Counted from the stretch's first letter, positions 7,457-15,168 are shown. The stretch: DNA of 24,212 nucleotides from SLRI01 sp036796215 (GCA_036796215.1 DAIRDJ010000057.1:1-24212); one strand, 5' to 3'. Numbers and translations: made by a program. Notes: generated from the sequence alone by a model not told the origin.

Positions 7457-8340
7457 GGCGGCCTCTGTCCGATCTGCGCGGTGCCACCGACATGCCCGTC
7501 CTGCTGCCGGCGGCCGACCGGCTCGCCCGCCGGGTCGAGCGCGAGCGCCTCTTGGGCGGGCTGCCGCTGGTCCGGCTCGACTGGCGCTACGGGCTGATGC
7601 TGGCGGCGGGCCTGGTGCTCGCCGCCGGGCTCGCCGAGGCGCAAGTGGCTGCCGGCCGTCCGAGTGCCGTCGTCACGCTATGGAAGTGGCTGCCCGTGCT
7701 GCTGCAGGGCTTTCTCTTCAATATCGGTATCTCGATTGCCGCCATGGCGATCGGCACGGCGGCCGGGGCCTTTCTCGGCCTGATGCAGGTCTCGCTCTTG
7801 CCGCCGGTGCGCATGGGCTCCTGGGTGGTGACGCAGTTCTTCCGCAACGCGCCCTGGCTCGTGCTACTCTTCTATTGCATGTACATGCTGCCCTTCGAGC
7901 TCCGCATCGGCGGCCTCATCGTCCCGTTTCCGGACTGGATCAAGGCGGTGATCGGCCTAGCGCTGCCAGTGATGGCCAATGTCGCGGAGATCGTCAGAGG
8001 CGCCGTGCGCTCGGTGCCGGAAGGGCAGTGGCAGGCGGCCGAGAGCCTGGCCCTGACCCGCCGGCAGACGGTCTGGCTCGTCATCCTGCCGCAATGCATC
8101 AAGCGGATGCTGCCGCCCTGGACGAACCTCTACGCCATCCTCACCATGGCGACGGTGCTGGCCTCGATCGTCGGCGTCTCGGAGATGATGACCCAGGCCG
8201 GGCGCGTGCTCGCGGCCGAGCAGGACCCGGCCTTGCTGATCCCGGTCTATTCCTTCGTGCTGCTCTGCTTCTTCCTCTACTGCTACCCGATCGCCAGGCT
8301 CACGACCGGCCTCGAGCGCCGCTTCAACGTCGCCCTATAG
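7453..8340 (+). CDS. Amino-acid ABC transporter permease, second subunit
   Basis: This is the second membrane subunit, 295 residues from the GTG at 7453, which overlaps the upstream TGA as GTGA. An alternative ATG at 7492 would give 282 residues; neither start has a strong ribosome site. A cytoplasmic N-terminal segment is followed by a helix (LMLAAGLVLAAGLAEA), then the permease domain with FFRNAPWLVLLFYCMYMLPFE and the EAA loop (EIVRGAVRSVPEGQWQAAES, then LALTRRQTVWLVILPQ). The longer, N-terminally extended form is typical of one partner in general L-amino-acid-type (AapQ/AapM-like) pairs. No ATP-binding subunit follows, since the next gene is on the opposite strand. The operon therefore needs an ATPase encoded elsewhere. 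Confidence 0.9.
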   Translation: MRRPLSDLRGATDMPVLLPAADRLARRVERERLLGGLPLVRLDWRYGLMLAAGLVLAAGLAEAQVAAGRPSAVVTLWKWLPVLLQGFLFNIGISIAAMAIGTAAGAFLGLMQVSLLPPVRMGSWVVTQFFRNAPWLVLLFYCMYMLPFELRIGGLIVPFPDWIKAVIGLALPVMANVAEIVRGAVRSVPEGQWQAAESLALTRRQTVWLVILPQCIKRMLPPWTNLYAILTMATVLASIVGVSEMMTQAGRVLAAEQDPALLIPVYSFVLLCFFLYCYPIARLTTGLERRFNVAL

Positions 8341-8347
8341 TAGAGAT

Positions 8348-8370
8348 CCGGGGAGGCAGCGCCTCCCCGG
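8348..8370 (+). terminator. GC-rich perfect hairpin after the ABC transporter operon
   Basis: A perfect 10-bp inverted repeat (CCGGGGAGGC, AGC loop, GCCTCCCCGG) begins 7 bp after the last permease stop. There is no downstream T-run, so it may act as a transcript-stabilising or Rho-assisted hairpin rather than a classic intrinsic terminator. Confidence 0.5.
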
Positions 8371-8434
8371 GCCCCACCGTTATTTCGCGATGGCGCCCCG
8401 ATCGAGACGCTGGCGGAAAAGGACCGCAGGGGTC

Positions 8435-8459
8435 GTAGGGGACGATCATCGTCCCCTAC
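8435..8459. terminator. Perfect 25-bp palindrome between convergent genes
   Basis: A perfect 12-bp inverted repeat (GTAGGGGACGAT, one C, ATCGTCCCCTAC) ends 6 bp from the copA stop, where transcription from both sides converges. It probably acts as a bidirectional terminator or transcript end, or it may be a dispersed extragenic palindrome. It lacks a T-run. Confidence 0.5.
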
Positions 8460-8465
8460 ATATCA

Positions 8466-10718
8466 TTAGAACTTCTGCCGGCGCAGCCTGAGCGCGTTGC
8501 CGATCACCGAGACGGAGCTCAGGCTCATGGCCGCCGCGGCAATGATCGGGCTCAGGAGGACGCCGAAGAACGGGTAGAGGATGCCGGCGGCGATCGGCAC
8601 GCCGAGGCTGTTGTAGCCGAAGGCGAAGACCAGGTTCTGGCGAATATTGGCAAGCGTGGCGCGGCTCAGCTTGCGGGCGCGAAGGATGCCGGAGAGCTCG
8701 CCCTTGACCAGCGTGACCCCGGCACTCTCGAGCGCCACGTCTGCACCTGTGCCCATCGCGATGCCGACATCGGCGGCGGCCAGCGCCGGTGCATCGTTGA
8801 CCCCGTCGCCGGCCATGGCGACCACGCGCCCCTCCTCGCGCAGCTTCTTCACGACGGCACTCTTCTGGTCGGGCAGCACCTCCGCCTCGACCCGCTCGAT
8901 GCCGAGCTCTTTGGCAACCGCCACGGCGGTGCGGCGGTTGTCGCCGGTGAGCATGACGATCTCGACGCCCTCCTCGCGCAACGCCTGAAGCGCTGCCTTG
9001 GCCCCGTCCTTGACCGGATCGGCCACGGCGAGGAGGCCCGCGGCCTTGCCGTCGATGGCGGCGAGGATGACGGTCTGGCCTTTCTCCTGCCTCGCCGCCA
9101 TGGCTGCCGCGAGGCGGCCAGGGTCGATACCCAACTCCTCGAAGAGGGCGGTGTTGCCGATGGCGACCTGCTGGCCGGCGACCTCACCGCGGACCCCCTT
9201 GCCGGTCAGCGACTCGAAGTCTCGGGCCTCCTCGAGGCCGATCGCGCGTTCCTTGGCGGCGGCGACGATGGCGGCGGCCAGGGGATGCTCGCTGCCCCGC
9301 TCGAGGCTGGCGACGAGACGGAGGAGGTCGGTCTCGTCCGGCCCGCCCTCGGCCGTCTCGATGCCGACGAGAGCGGGCTTGCCCAGCGTCAACGTGCCGG
9401 TCTTGTCGACCACCAGCGTGTCGACGGCGGCCAGGCGCTCGAGCACCTCGGCGTTCTTGACCAGAACACCGACCTCGGCACCGCGGCCGACACCCACCAT
9501 GATCGACATCGGCGTGGCGAGGCCCAAGGCGCAGGGGCAGGCGATGATCAGGACGGAGACCGCGACGATCACCGCATAGGCCATGGCCGGCGGCGGGCCG
9601 ACCATCGCCCAGACGATGAAGGCGAGGACGGCGACGCCGACCACCGTCGGCACGAAGAAGGCCGCCACCTTGTCGACCAGGCGCTGGACCGGGGCACGGC
9701 TGCGCTGGGCCTCCGCCACCATCTTGACGATCTTCTGGAGCGTCGTGTCGCCGCCGACCTGCTCGACCGCCATGACGAAGCTGCCGCGACCGTTGAGCGT
9801 GCCGCCGGTGACGGCGTCGCCCGGGGCCTTCTCGACCGGCATGGCTTCGCCCGTGAGCATCGATTCGTCGAGCGCGCTCTTGCCCTCGAGGACACTGCCG
9901 TCCAAGGGGACCTTGTCGCCGGGGCGGACGCGCAGCCGATCGCCGACCCTGATGTCGGCCAGCGCCACCTCGTGCTCCTCGCCGGCGTCGTCGAGCCGCC
10001 GCGCGGTGTCGGGAGCGAGGTCGAGCAAGGCGCGGATGGCGCCGGAGGTCTGCTCCCTGGCCTTGAGCTCCAGCACCTGGCCCAGGAGGACGAGGGTGAC
10101 GATGACCCCCGCCGCCTCGTAATAGAGCCCGACAGCGCCGTGGCCGTCGCGGAAGGCGTCGGGGAAGACGCCGGGGGCGATGGTGGCGACCACGCTGTAG
10201 GCCCAGGCGATGCCGGTGCCGATCGCGATCAGGGTGAACATGTTGTAGTTGGTGGTTTTGATCGACTGCCAGCCGCGCACGAAGAAGGGCCAGCCGGCCC
10301 AGAGCACGATGGGGGTGGCGAGCGCGAACTCGGCCCAGTTCAAAAGACCTGTCGGCAGGCCGTGGAACAGGCCCGGGAAGAGGTGTCGCCCCATCGCCAG
10401 GATGACGAGCGGCACGGCCAGCACTGCCGCCACCTGGAGACGGCGGCGCATGTCGAGATACTCCCCGCTCGGGCCGGTGTCGGCGGTGACCGTCTCGGGC
10501 TCCAGCGCCATGCCGCATTTGGGGCAGGTGCCGGGACCGATCTGCCGCACCCCCTCGCACATCGGGCAGATGAAGACCGTGCCCTCGGCCACGTCCGTGT
10601 AGTCGACCGGCGCCTTGGCCGCGTGGCCGTGGCAGCAGGCCTTGGGCGCCTCGGCGTCGACGGGCTTGGCCTCGTGGCAGGGCTTTGGTTGATGGCAGGG
10701 CTTGGGCTGGGCAGCCAT
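8466..10718 (-). CDS. copA: Cu(+)-exporting P1B-type ATPase with N-terminal His/Cys-rich and heavy-metal-binding domain
   Basis: This 750-residue copper-export ATPase acts in the inner membrane. Residues 6-32 form a His/Cys-rich tail with a repeated KPCH plus CCHGH. Next comes a heavy-metal-binding domain with CPMC (51-54) and CPKC (65-68) instead of ferredoxin-like GMxCxxC domains. Membrane helices begin near 93. The core has LTGE (288-291), the CPC copper site (394-396), phosphorylated D438-KTGT, the HP motif (478-479), GDGVNDAP (637-644), GYN (701-703) and MSLSS (731-735). The last two with CPC mark a Cu(+)-type P1B-1 pump. I chose the ATG at 10718 because AAGAGGAG lies just upstream. The in-frame ATG at 10748 overlaps the promoter -10 box and would not be transcribed. 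No CueR or copper chaperone gene is adjacent. Confidence 0.95.
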   Translation of the reverse strand: MAAQPKPCHQPKPCHEAKPVDAEAPKACCHGHAAKAPVDYTDVAEGTVFICPMCEGVRQIGPGTCPKCGMALEPETVTADTGPSGEYLDMRRRLQVAAVLAVPLVILAMGRHLFPGLFHGLPTGLLNWAEFALATPIVLWAGWPFFVRGWQSIKTTNYNMFTLIAIGTGIAWAYSVVATIAPGVFPDAFRDGHGAVGLYYEAAGVIVTLVLLGQVLELKAREQTSGAIRALLDLAPDTARRLDDAGEEHEVALADIRVGDRLRVRPGDKVPLDGSVLEGKSALDESMLTGEAMPVEKAPGDAVTGGTLNGRGSFVMAVEQVGGDTTLQKIVKMVAEAQRSRAPVQRLVDKVAAFFVPTVVGVAVLAFIVWAMVGPPPAMAYAVIVAVSVLIIACPCALGLATPMSIMVGVGRGAEVGVLVKNAEVLERLAAVDTLVVDKTGTLTLGKPALVGIETAEGGPDETDLLRLVASLERGSEHPLAAAIVAAAKERAIGLEEARDFESLTGKGVRGEVAGQQVAIGNTALFEELGIDPGRLAAAMAARQEKGQTVILAAIDGKAAGLLAVADPVKDGAKAALQALREEGVEIVMLTGDNRRTAVAVAKELGIERVEAEVLPDQKSAVVKKLREEGRVVAMAGDGVNDAPALAAADVGIAMGTGADVALESAGVTLVKGELSGILRARKLSRATLANIRQNLVFAFGYNSLGVPIAAGILYPFFGVLLSPIIAAAAMSLSSVSVIGNALRLRRQKF

Positions 10719-10745
10719 GCTGAACGACTCCTCTTGCAGGAGCTT

Positions 10746-10776
10746 CATATGGACATTCCAGCGACTGGAAGGTCAA
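10746..10776 (-). promoter_or_regulatory. MerR/CueR-type copper-responsive promoter of copA
   Basis: On the minus strand, -35 TTGACC (10771-10776) and -10 CATATG (10746-10751) are separated by 19 bp, the lengthened spacer typical of MerR-family promoters. Within it, a dyad TTCCAG-TCG-CTGGAA sits inside a 21-bp imperfect palindrome (10753-10773, 8 of 9 pairs), closely matching CueR operators. It implies activation by a CueR-like protein when Cu(+) is high. Confidence 0.8.
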
Positions 10777-10816
10777 GCCGCTTGCCGGTCGTCCCGAGCC
10801 AGCCTATGCCCTGATC

Positions 10817-11740
10817 ATGCACCCGACCCTCGCCGACATCCGCGATGCCCGGGCCCGCATCGCCCCCCATATCCGCCGCACGCCGATGTTGCGGGCGGAC
10901 GAGCCCGGGCTTTGGCTGAAGCTCGAGAACCTGCAGGCGACGGGCTCGTTCAAGGCGCGGGGGGCGATGCACAAGCTCCTGACGCTGGACGAGGCCGCCC
11001 GGGTGCGGGGGCTGGTGACGGCCTCGGGCGGCAATCACGGGGCGGCGGTGGCGTTCGCCGGGCGGCAGGCAGGCGTGCCCGTGGCGATCTACGTGCCGGA
11101 CAACACGGCCGAGCTGAAGCGGCGCAAGATCCGGGCATTCGGGGCCGAACTCGTGGTCGGGGGCAACTATTTCGACGAGGCGGACGCGGCAGCACTCAGG
11201 CGGGCCGAGGCGGATCGGCGGACCTATATCCACCCCTTTGCCGACCCTGCGGTGATCGCGGGCCAGGGGACGGTGGCGCTCGAGATCCTGGACGATCTGC
11301 CGGAGGTGACGACGATCCTGGTCGCGATCGGTGGCGGCGGGTTGATCGCGGGCATCGCCCTGGCGGCGCGGGCGCTGAAGCCGGACATTCGGATCGTCGG
11401 CATCGAGCCCACGGGTTGTCCGACCTTGCAGGCGAGCCTGGAGGCGGGGGCGGTGGTGACACTCGAGTGGATCGACACGCGGGTCGCGACCATGGCGGCG
11501 CGGGCGACGGCACCGATCAATCTCGCGATCGCGCGGGAGCATGTGGCCGAGATCGTGCTGGTCGAGGACGACGCCATGCTGGAAGCGGCGCGGTATCTCT
11601 GGCTGACCTATGGGATCGCGGCCGACCTCTCGGCTGCGGCAGCCCTCGCCGCGCTCCGCACCGGTGGCTATCGGCCGGGGCCGGACGAGCGGGTCTGTGC
11701 GCTGGTTTGCGGTGCCGGTGACGAGGGGGTCCCCGGCTGA
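10817..11740 (+). CDS. PLP-dependent threonine/serine dehydratase family protein
   Basis: This 307-residue fold-type II PLP enzyme is of the catabolic threonine/serine dehydratase type. The family deaminates L-threonine or L-serine to 2-oxobutyrate or pyruvate. Lys46 in ATGSFKARGA is the Schiff-base lysine, ASGGNHG (69-75) is the substrate/carboxylate loop, and GGGGL (172-176) holds the PLP phosphate. There is no C-terminal ACT regulatory domain, so feedback control as in biosynthetic IlvA is not expected. The ATG at 10817 lies close to, and divergent from, the copA promoter and has only a weak ribosome site. Family members also include serine racemase and hydroxyaspartate dehydratase, so the exact substrate is uncertain. 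Confidence 0.9.
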   Translation: MHPTLADIRDARARIAPHIRRTPMLRADEPGLWLKLENLQATGSFKARGAMHKLLTLDEAARVRGLVTASGGNHGAAVAFAGRQAGVPVAIYVPDNTAELKRRKIRAFGAELVVGGNYFDEADAAALRRAEADRRTYIHPFADPAVIAGQGTVALEILDDLPEVTTILVAIGGGGLIAGIALAARALKPDIRIVGIEPTGCPTLQASLEAGAVVTLEWIDTRVATMAARATAPINLAIAREHVAEIVLVEDDAMLEAARYLWLTYGIAADLSAAAALAALRTGGYRPGPDERVCALVCGAGDEGVPG

Positions 11741-11842
11741 TTGGGCTGGTCGATCGTCGATGCAGCACGAAATCGCTGCGACCTCTTGTCCCCGCCGATT
11801 CCGCGCCAATTTCCCTTGCCGGTCCACAGCGTCAGGGAGGCG

Positions 11843-12355
11843 ATGATGAAGGTTGAGGAATTGCGGGCGTTCGATCGGTCGTCGCTGGTCACGGTCGAGG
11901 CCACGATGACCGTGCACGAGGCGGTCAAGACCATGGCCGGCAAGGCGATCGGCGCGGTGCTCATCGTCGAGAACGAGAAGGTCGCCGGGATCTTCACCGA
12001 GCGTGATCTGATGAACAAGGTGGTCGCCCGGGATCTCGACTGCAGCACGACCAGGATCTCGGACGTGATGACCCGGGATCCGAAGACCGCCCGGGTCGAC
12101 GACGAGGCGATCGATTGCCTCGAGCTGATGGCCGAGGGTGGCTTTCGCCATCTGCCGGTGGTCGATGCCGGCGGCCGGCCGATCGGCATGGTGAGCCAGC
12201 GCGATTTCGTTGCGACCACCCTGCCGCAGGCCCTGTCGCTCGCCCGGCAGACGGCGAAAGCCACGGTCTCGAAGCGCTATCAGCCGGTGGCGATCGCCGC
12301 CAGCGTCGTGGCCTACACCCTCGTCATCGTGATGGCCGTCCGTCTCTTCACCTGA
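11843..12355 (+). CDS. CBS-pair protein with a C-terminal membrane anchor
   Basis: This 170-residue protein consists of a tandem CBS (Bateman) module and one C-terminal helix. CBS1 is about 13-65 (MTVHEAVKTMAGKAIGAVLI, then VAGIFTERDL) and CBS2 about 72-125 (ISDVMTRDP, GFRHLPVVD, PIGMVSQRDF). Such pairs bind adenosyl nucleotides such as AMP, ATP or NAD and signal energy state. After a basic stretch (K139, K144, R145), residues 149-167 (VAIAASVVAYTLVIVMAVR) form a strong hydrophobic helix ending four residues before the terminus, so the protein is probably tail-anchored with the CBS pair in the cytoplasm. AGGGAGG at 11834-11840 serves two adjacent ATGs (11843, 11846); the second has better spacing. 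It is convergent with the response regulator gene. Confidence 0.9.
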   Translation: MMKVEELRAFDRSSLVTVEATMTVHEAVKTMAGKAIGAVLIVENEKVAGIFTERDLMNKVVARDLDCSTTRISDVMTRDPKTARVDDEAIDCLELMAEGGFRHLPVVDAGGRPIGMVSQRDFVATTLPQALSLARQTAKATVSKRYQPVAIAASVVAYTLVIVMAVRLFT

Positions 12356-12378
12356 GGTGCCCTCTCCGGTGCGGGGCA

Positions 12379-12401
12379 ACCCGGGCAGGCGGGGCCCGGG
12401 T
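12379..12401. terminator. Hairpin between convergent CBS and response-regulator genes
   Basis: A perfect 8-bp inverted repeat ACCCGGGC / GCCCGGGT with a 7-nt loop lies in the 49-bp gap between two convergent genes. There is no T-run. Its position suggests a shared transcript end. Confidence 0.45.
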
Positions 12402-12404
12402 CGG

Positions 12405-12974
12405 TCAGGGGCGTGGTGCCCGCTTGCTCAGGATGCGCTGCAGGGTGCGGCGGTGCATGTTGAGCCGCCGGGCGGTCTCGGAGACGTTGCGGCTGCACTG
12501 CTCGAACACCCGCTGGATGTGCTCCCAGCGTACCCGATCGGCCGACATCGGGCTGTCGTCGGCGCGCTGCTGGTCGATCTCGCCGGAGAGGGCCGCGGCC
12601 ACCTCCTCCGGCTTCACGGGCTTGGCGAGATAGCCCACGGCCCCGGCCTTGGTCGCGACGATCGAGGACGCGATGCTGTCATAGCCGGTGACGACGACGA
12701 CCCGGATGCCCGGCCGGAGCTGCTGCAGGGTCTCGACCAGCTCCATGCCGTAGCCGTCGGCGAGATTGAGATCGAGCACGGCGAACTCGGGCTCGAACTG
12801 GGCCGCCACGTCGTAGGCTTCGCGCACGCCGCCGGCCGTCGCGATTTCGTAGCCGAGCCGCTCGAGGGCTCGAACCAGATTACGGCGCAGTGGCGCGTCG
12901 TCGTCGACGAGCAGTACCTTGCCCGCCGAGCCCGCCGCCACCGTGCTGGTTCCCGTTTCGCCACCGGCGATCAT
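12405..12974 (-). CDS. RegA/PrrA-like response regulator, second tandem copy
   Basis: This 189-residue response regulator has a receiver domain (about 18-130; acidic pocket DDD 24-26, phospho-acceptor D68, T96, K118) and a Fis-like helix-turn-helix (about 144-186). From PMSADRV to RAPR (47 residues) it differs from the upstream RegA at only two positions (S161 and S183, both Asn in RegA), while the receivers agree at roughly half of positions. It lacks the PPPP hinge that precedes the DNA-binding domain in RegA, having DQQRADDSP there. The ATG at 12974 follows AGGAAGAGGAG. The 50-bp gap after regA holds a GCCCGC-GGC-GCGGGC hairpin (13005-13019) that could set relative expression. It probably binds RegA sites under a different signal or phosphorylation state, which is inference. 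Confidence 0.9.
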   Translation of the reverse strand: MIAGGETGTSTVAAGSAGKVLLVDDDAPLRRNLVRALERLGYEIATAGGVREAYDVAAQFEPEFAVLDLNLADGYGMELVETLQQLRPGIRVVVVTGYDSIASSIVATKAGAVGYLAKPVKPEEVAAALSGEIDQQRADDSPMSADRVRWEHIQRVFEQCSRNVSETARRLNMHRRTLQRILSKRAPRP

Positions 12975-13024
12975 CTGGTCTCCTCTTCCTGCCTGATAGG
13001 GGCCGCCCGCGGCGCGGGCCGGCG

Positions 13025-13609
13025 CTATTCCCGCGGCGCCCGCTTGTTCAAGATCCGCTGCAGGGTGCGGCGATGCATGTTGAGGCGCCGGGCGGTCTCG
13101 GAGACGTTGCGGTTGCACTGCTCGAACACCCGCTGGATGTGCTCCCAGCGCACCCGGTCGGCCGACATCGGGTTTTGCGGCGGTGGCGGCAGGCCGCTGC
13201 CGGTGCTCAGCAGGGCGGCGATGACGTCGTCGGCATCGGCCGGCTTGGCGATATAGTCGACCGCCCCCGCCTTGATCGCCGCCACCGCCGTTGCGATGTT
13301 GCCGTAGCCGGTGAGCACGACGATCCGGGTCGAGGGGTGCAGCTCGCGGATGCGGGCGACGAGGTCGATGCCGGAGCCGTCCTCGAGCCGGAGATCGATC
13401 ACCGCGTAGGCCGGCTTGATCGAATGGGCGATGTTCAGCCCTTCCTTCAGGCTCTCGCCGGCATAGACCTGAAAGCCGCGGCGCTCCATCGCGCGCTGCA
13501 GGCTGCGGCGCAACGGGGCGTCGTCATCGACCAGCATCAGGATCGGCGGCTCGGCGCTGGAGAAGCGTTGCTGTGTCGGCTCTTTCAGCGTTTCCATGTC
13601 AATCGTCAC
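13025..13609 (-). CDS. regA: Redox response regulator RegA/PrrA (ActR/RegA family)
   Basis: This 194-residue global redox regulator is the partner of RegB. In alphaproteobacteria RegA controls respiration, carbon and nitrogen fixation and, where present, photosynthesis. The receiver has DDD at 28-30, phospho-acceptor D72, T100 and K122. It is followed by the diagnostic four-proline hinge (141-144) and PMSADRVRWEHIQRVFEQC, with the Fis-like helix-turn-helix at 166-186. The GTG at 13609 has GGGAG seven bases upstream and overlaps the end of regB by 11 bp. An ATG at 13597, one base after the regB stop, is the alternative. Both starts imply coupling to regB. A near-copy of its DNA-binding domain is encoded immediately downstream. 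Confidence 0.93.
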   Translation of the reverse strand: MTIDMETLKEPTQQRFSSAEPPILMLVDDDAPLRRSLQRAMERRGFQVYAGESLKEGLNIAHSIKPAYAVIDLRLEDGSGIDLVARIRELHPSTRIVVLTGYGNIATAVAAIKAGAVDYIAKPADADDVIAALLSTGSGLPPPPQNPMSADRVRWEHIQRVFEQCNRNVSETARRLNMHRRTLQRILNKRAPRE

Positions 13610-15056
13610 GGGTAGGCTCCCGTCCAAGCTGTTCGAGGGCGCCGGATGGCCAACCGATTTGGACCAAAGCACCTTTTTCCTGGTGAGACAACTTGTCTCG
13701 GTTGGCAAAATGCACCTTGGCTCCGGTTCGGGCAAGGAGCGTCTTGGCGATAAAGACGCCAAGCCCGAGCCCGCCCTCCTTGCGGCGGGTGGAGAGATAG
13801 GGCTCGCCGAGCCAATCGAGGACCTCGGGCTTGAAGCCCGGGCCGTCGTCGCTGATCTCGGCGGTCACCCCGCCTTGATCGACGGCGACCGCGATCTCGA
13901 CGTGGTGCTCGGCGAAGCGGACGGCGTTGTCGACGAGATTGGCGATGGCATGGCGCAGCTCGGGTGCGAGACTGACCCGCGGCTCGACCAGCCCAGGGGC
14001 GACGTCGACGGTGACGTCGATCGCGACCAGACCGTTGCGGTAGGGCTCGGCGATGGTGTTCAGGAGGCCGGAGAGCGGGGCCTTGGTGAAGGCCGAATGC
14101 GCCGCATCCCGACGGCCGCTGCCGAGGCTGGCGAGCGTTTCGCGGCAGCGCTGGGCCTGGGCCAGGAGTTCGTCGGCGTCCTCCTTGAGCGGGCTGTCGG
14201 GCGGCAATTCCCGGACCAGCTCCTTGGCGATGACGTTGATGGTGGCGAGCGGCGTGCCGAGGAGGTGGGCGGCGGCCGCGGCCTGGCCGCCCAAGGCCGA
14301 GAGCTCCTGCTCGCGGGCCAGCGCCAGCTGGGTCGCCGAGAGGGCCAGGGCGTGCCGGCGGGCATCGTCCGCGAGCCGCCAGACATAGCCTGCGACCAAG
14401 AGCACGGTCATCGACATGGCGAGCCAGGAGGCGAAGAGGTAGAGCGGCGGCAGGCGCAGGGCGCCGTCCAGCCAGGGCAGCTCCGTCGGCAGGGTCGCCA
14501 TGGCGGCGAGAGCCAGAAGCGCCGCGGCGGTGAGGCCGGCGGTCAAGGCGCGGTTCAAGGTGGCGGCCCCGAGCCCCACCGGCAGCACCAGGAGCAGCAT
14601 GAAGGGGTTCTGCAGCCCGCCGGTGACGGCGAGGAGATAGGCCAGCTGCAGCACGTCGAACAGCATCAGCGCGAACATCGGCCGCTCGCCGAGCCGGGCC
14701 GTCGGCGTGCCCTTGAGCTGGATCGTGAGGTTGACGACCAGGGTCAAGAGGATGGCGGGCAGCAGCCAGGCCAGCGGCAGGGCGATGCCGAGCGAGAAGT
14801 GGACGAAGAGGATGGTAAACAGCTGGCCGCCCAAGGCGACCCAGCGCATCACGGCGAGGGTGACGAAGCGGACCCGGCCCTCGCCGAGCGGCCCGCCGGC
14901 ACCGAGTTCGTCGAGCCACCAGCGGGCGGCGGCCGGGCCCGGTGCCGGTGCCGAGTCGCGGGTCGCGGTTGCCGATCGTGCCGCGGCCGGCGAGCCGGTG
15001 TCGTCTCGCCCTTGGGCAGCGGTGGTGCCCCTCGGCATCGCGGTCGTCTCGGTCAT
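13599..15056 (-). CDS. regB: Redox sensor histidine kinase RegB/PrrB with altered H-box
   Basis: This 485-residue membrane kinase has a non-conserved Ala/Thr-rich N-terminus (1-45), about six membrane helices (about 64-225) and a kinase core. RegB landmarks are the ubiquinone-sensing GGLQNPF (146-152), the H-box AAAAAHLLGTPLATI (His264), Cys304 in QRCRETL, NLVDNA (373-378), DDGPG (403-407) and GGLGLG (428-433). Cys304 is 40 residues after His264, matching H225 and redox-active C265 of Rhodobacter capsulatus RegB. The family H-box is HELGTP, but here the Glu is Leu (CAC-CTC-CTC codons), while the Thr at +4 needed for phosphatase activity is kept. Kinase activity may thus be impaired. The ATG at 15056 has GGGAG about ten bases upstream; a longer frame to 15158 is unlikely. 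regA overlaps its end. Confidence 0.93.
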   Translation of the reverse strand: MTETTAMPRGTTAAQGRDDTGSPAAARSATATRDSAPAPGPAAARWWLDELGAGGPLGEGRVRFVTLAVMRWVALGGQLFTILFVHFSLGIALPLAWLLPAILLTLVVNLTIQLKGTPTARLGERPMFALMLFDVLQLAYLLAVTGGLQNPFMLLLVLPVGLGAATLNRALTAGLTAAALLALAAMATLPTELPWLDGALRLPPLYLFASWLAMSMTVLLVAGYVWRLADDARRHALALSATQLALAREQELSALGGQAAAAAHLLGTPLATINVIAKELVRELPPDSPLKEDADELLAQAQRCRETLASLGSGRRDAAHSAFTKAPLSGLLNTIAEPYRNGLVAIDVTVDVAPGLVEPRVSLAPELRHAIANLVDNAVRFAEHHVEIAVAVDQGGVTAEISDDGPGFKPEVLDWLGEPYLSTRRKEGGLGLGVFIAKTLLARTGAKVHFANRDKLSHQEKGALVQIGWPSGALEQLGREPTRDD

Positions 15057-15168
15057 GGAAAACGGTCTCCCGGCGGATCGACGAGCCGGCCGCGTTGCCC
15101 GCGGACAGGCGCCAAGGACTGGGCGGGGCGTCGCCCTCGCTGCAACGCAACTCGTCATCGTCTACGAC

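Noticed and set aside
10719..10748. N-terminal extension of CopA to the ATG at 10748
   Set aside because: That ATG overlaps the -10 box of the copper promoter, and the good ribosome site lies between it and the ATG at 10718.
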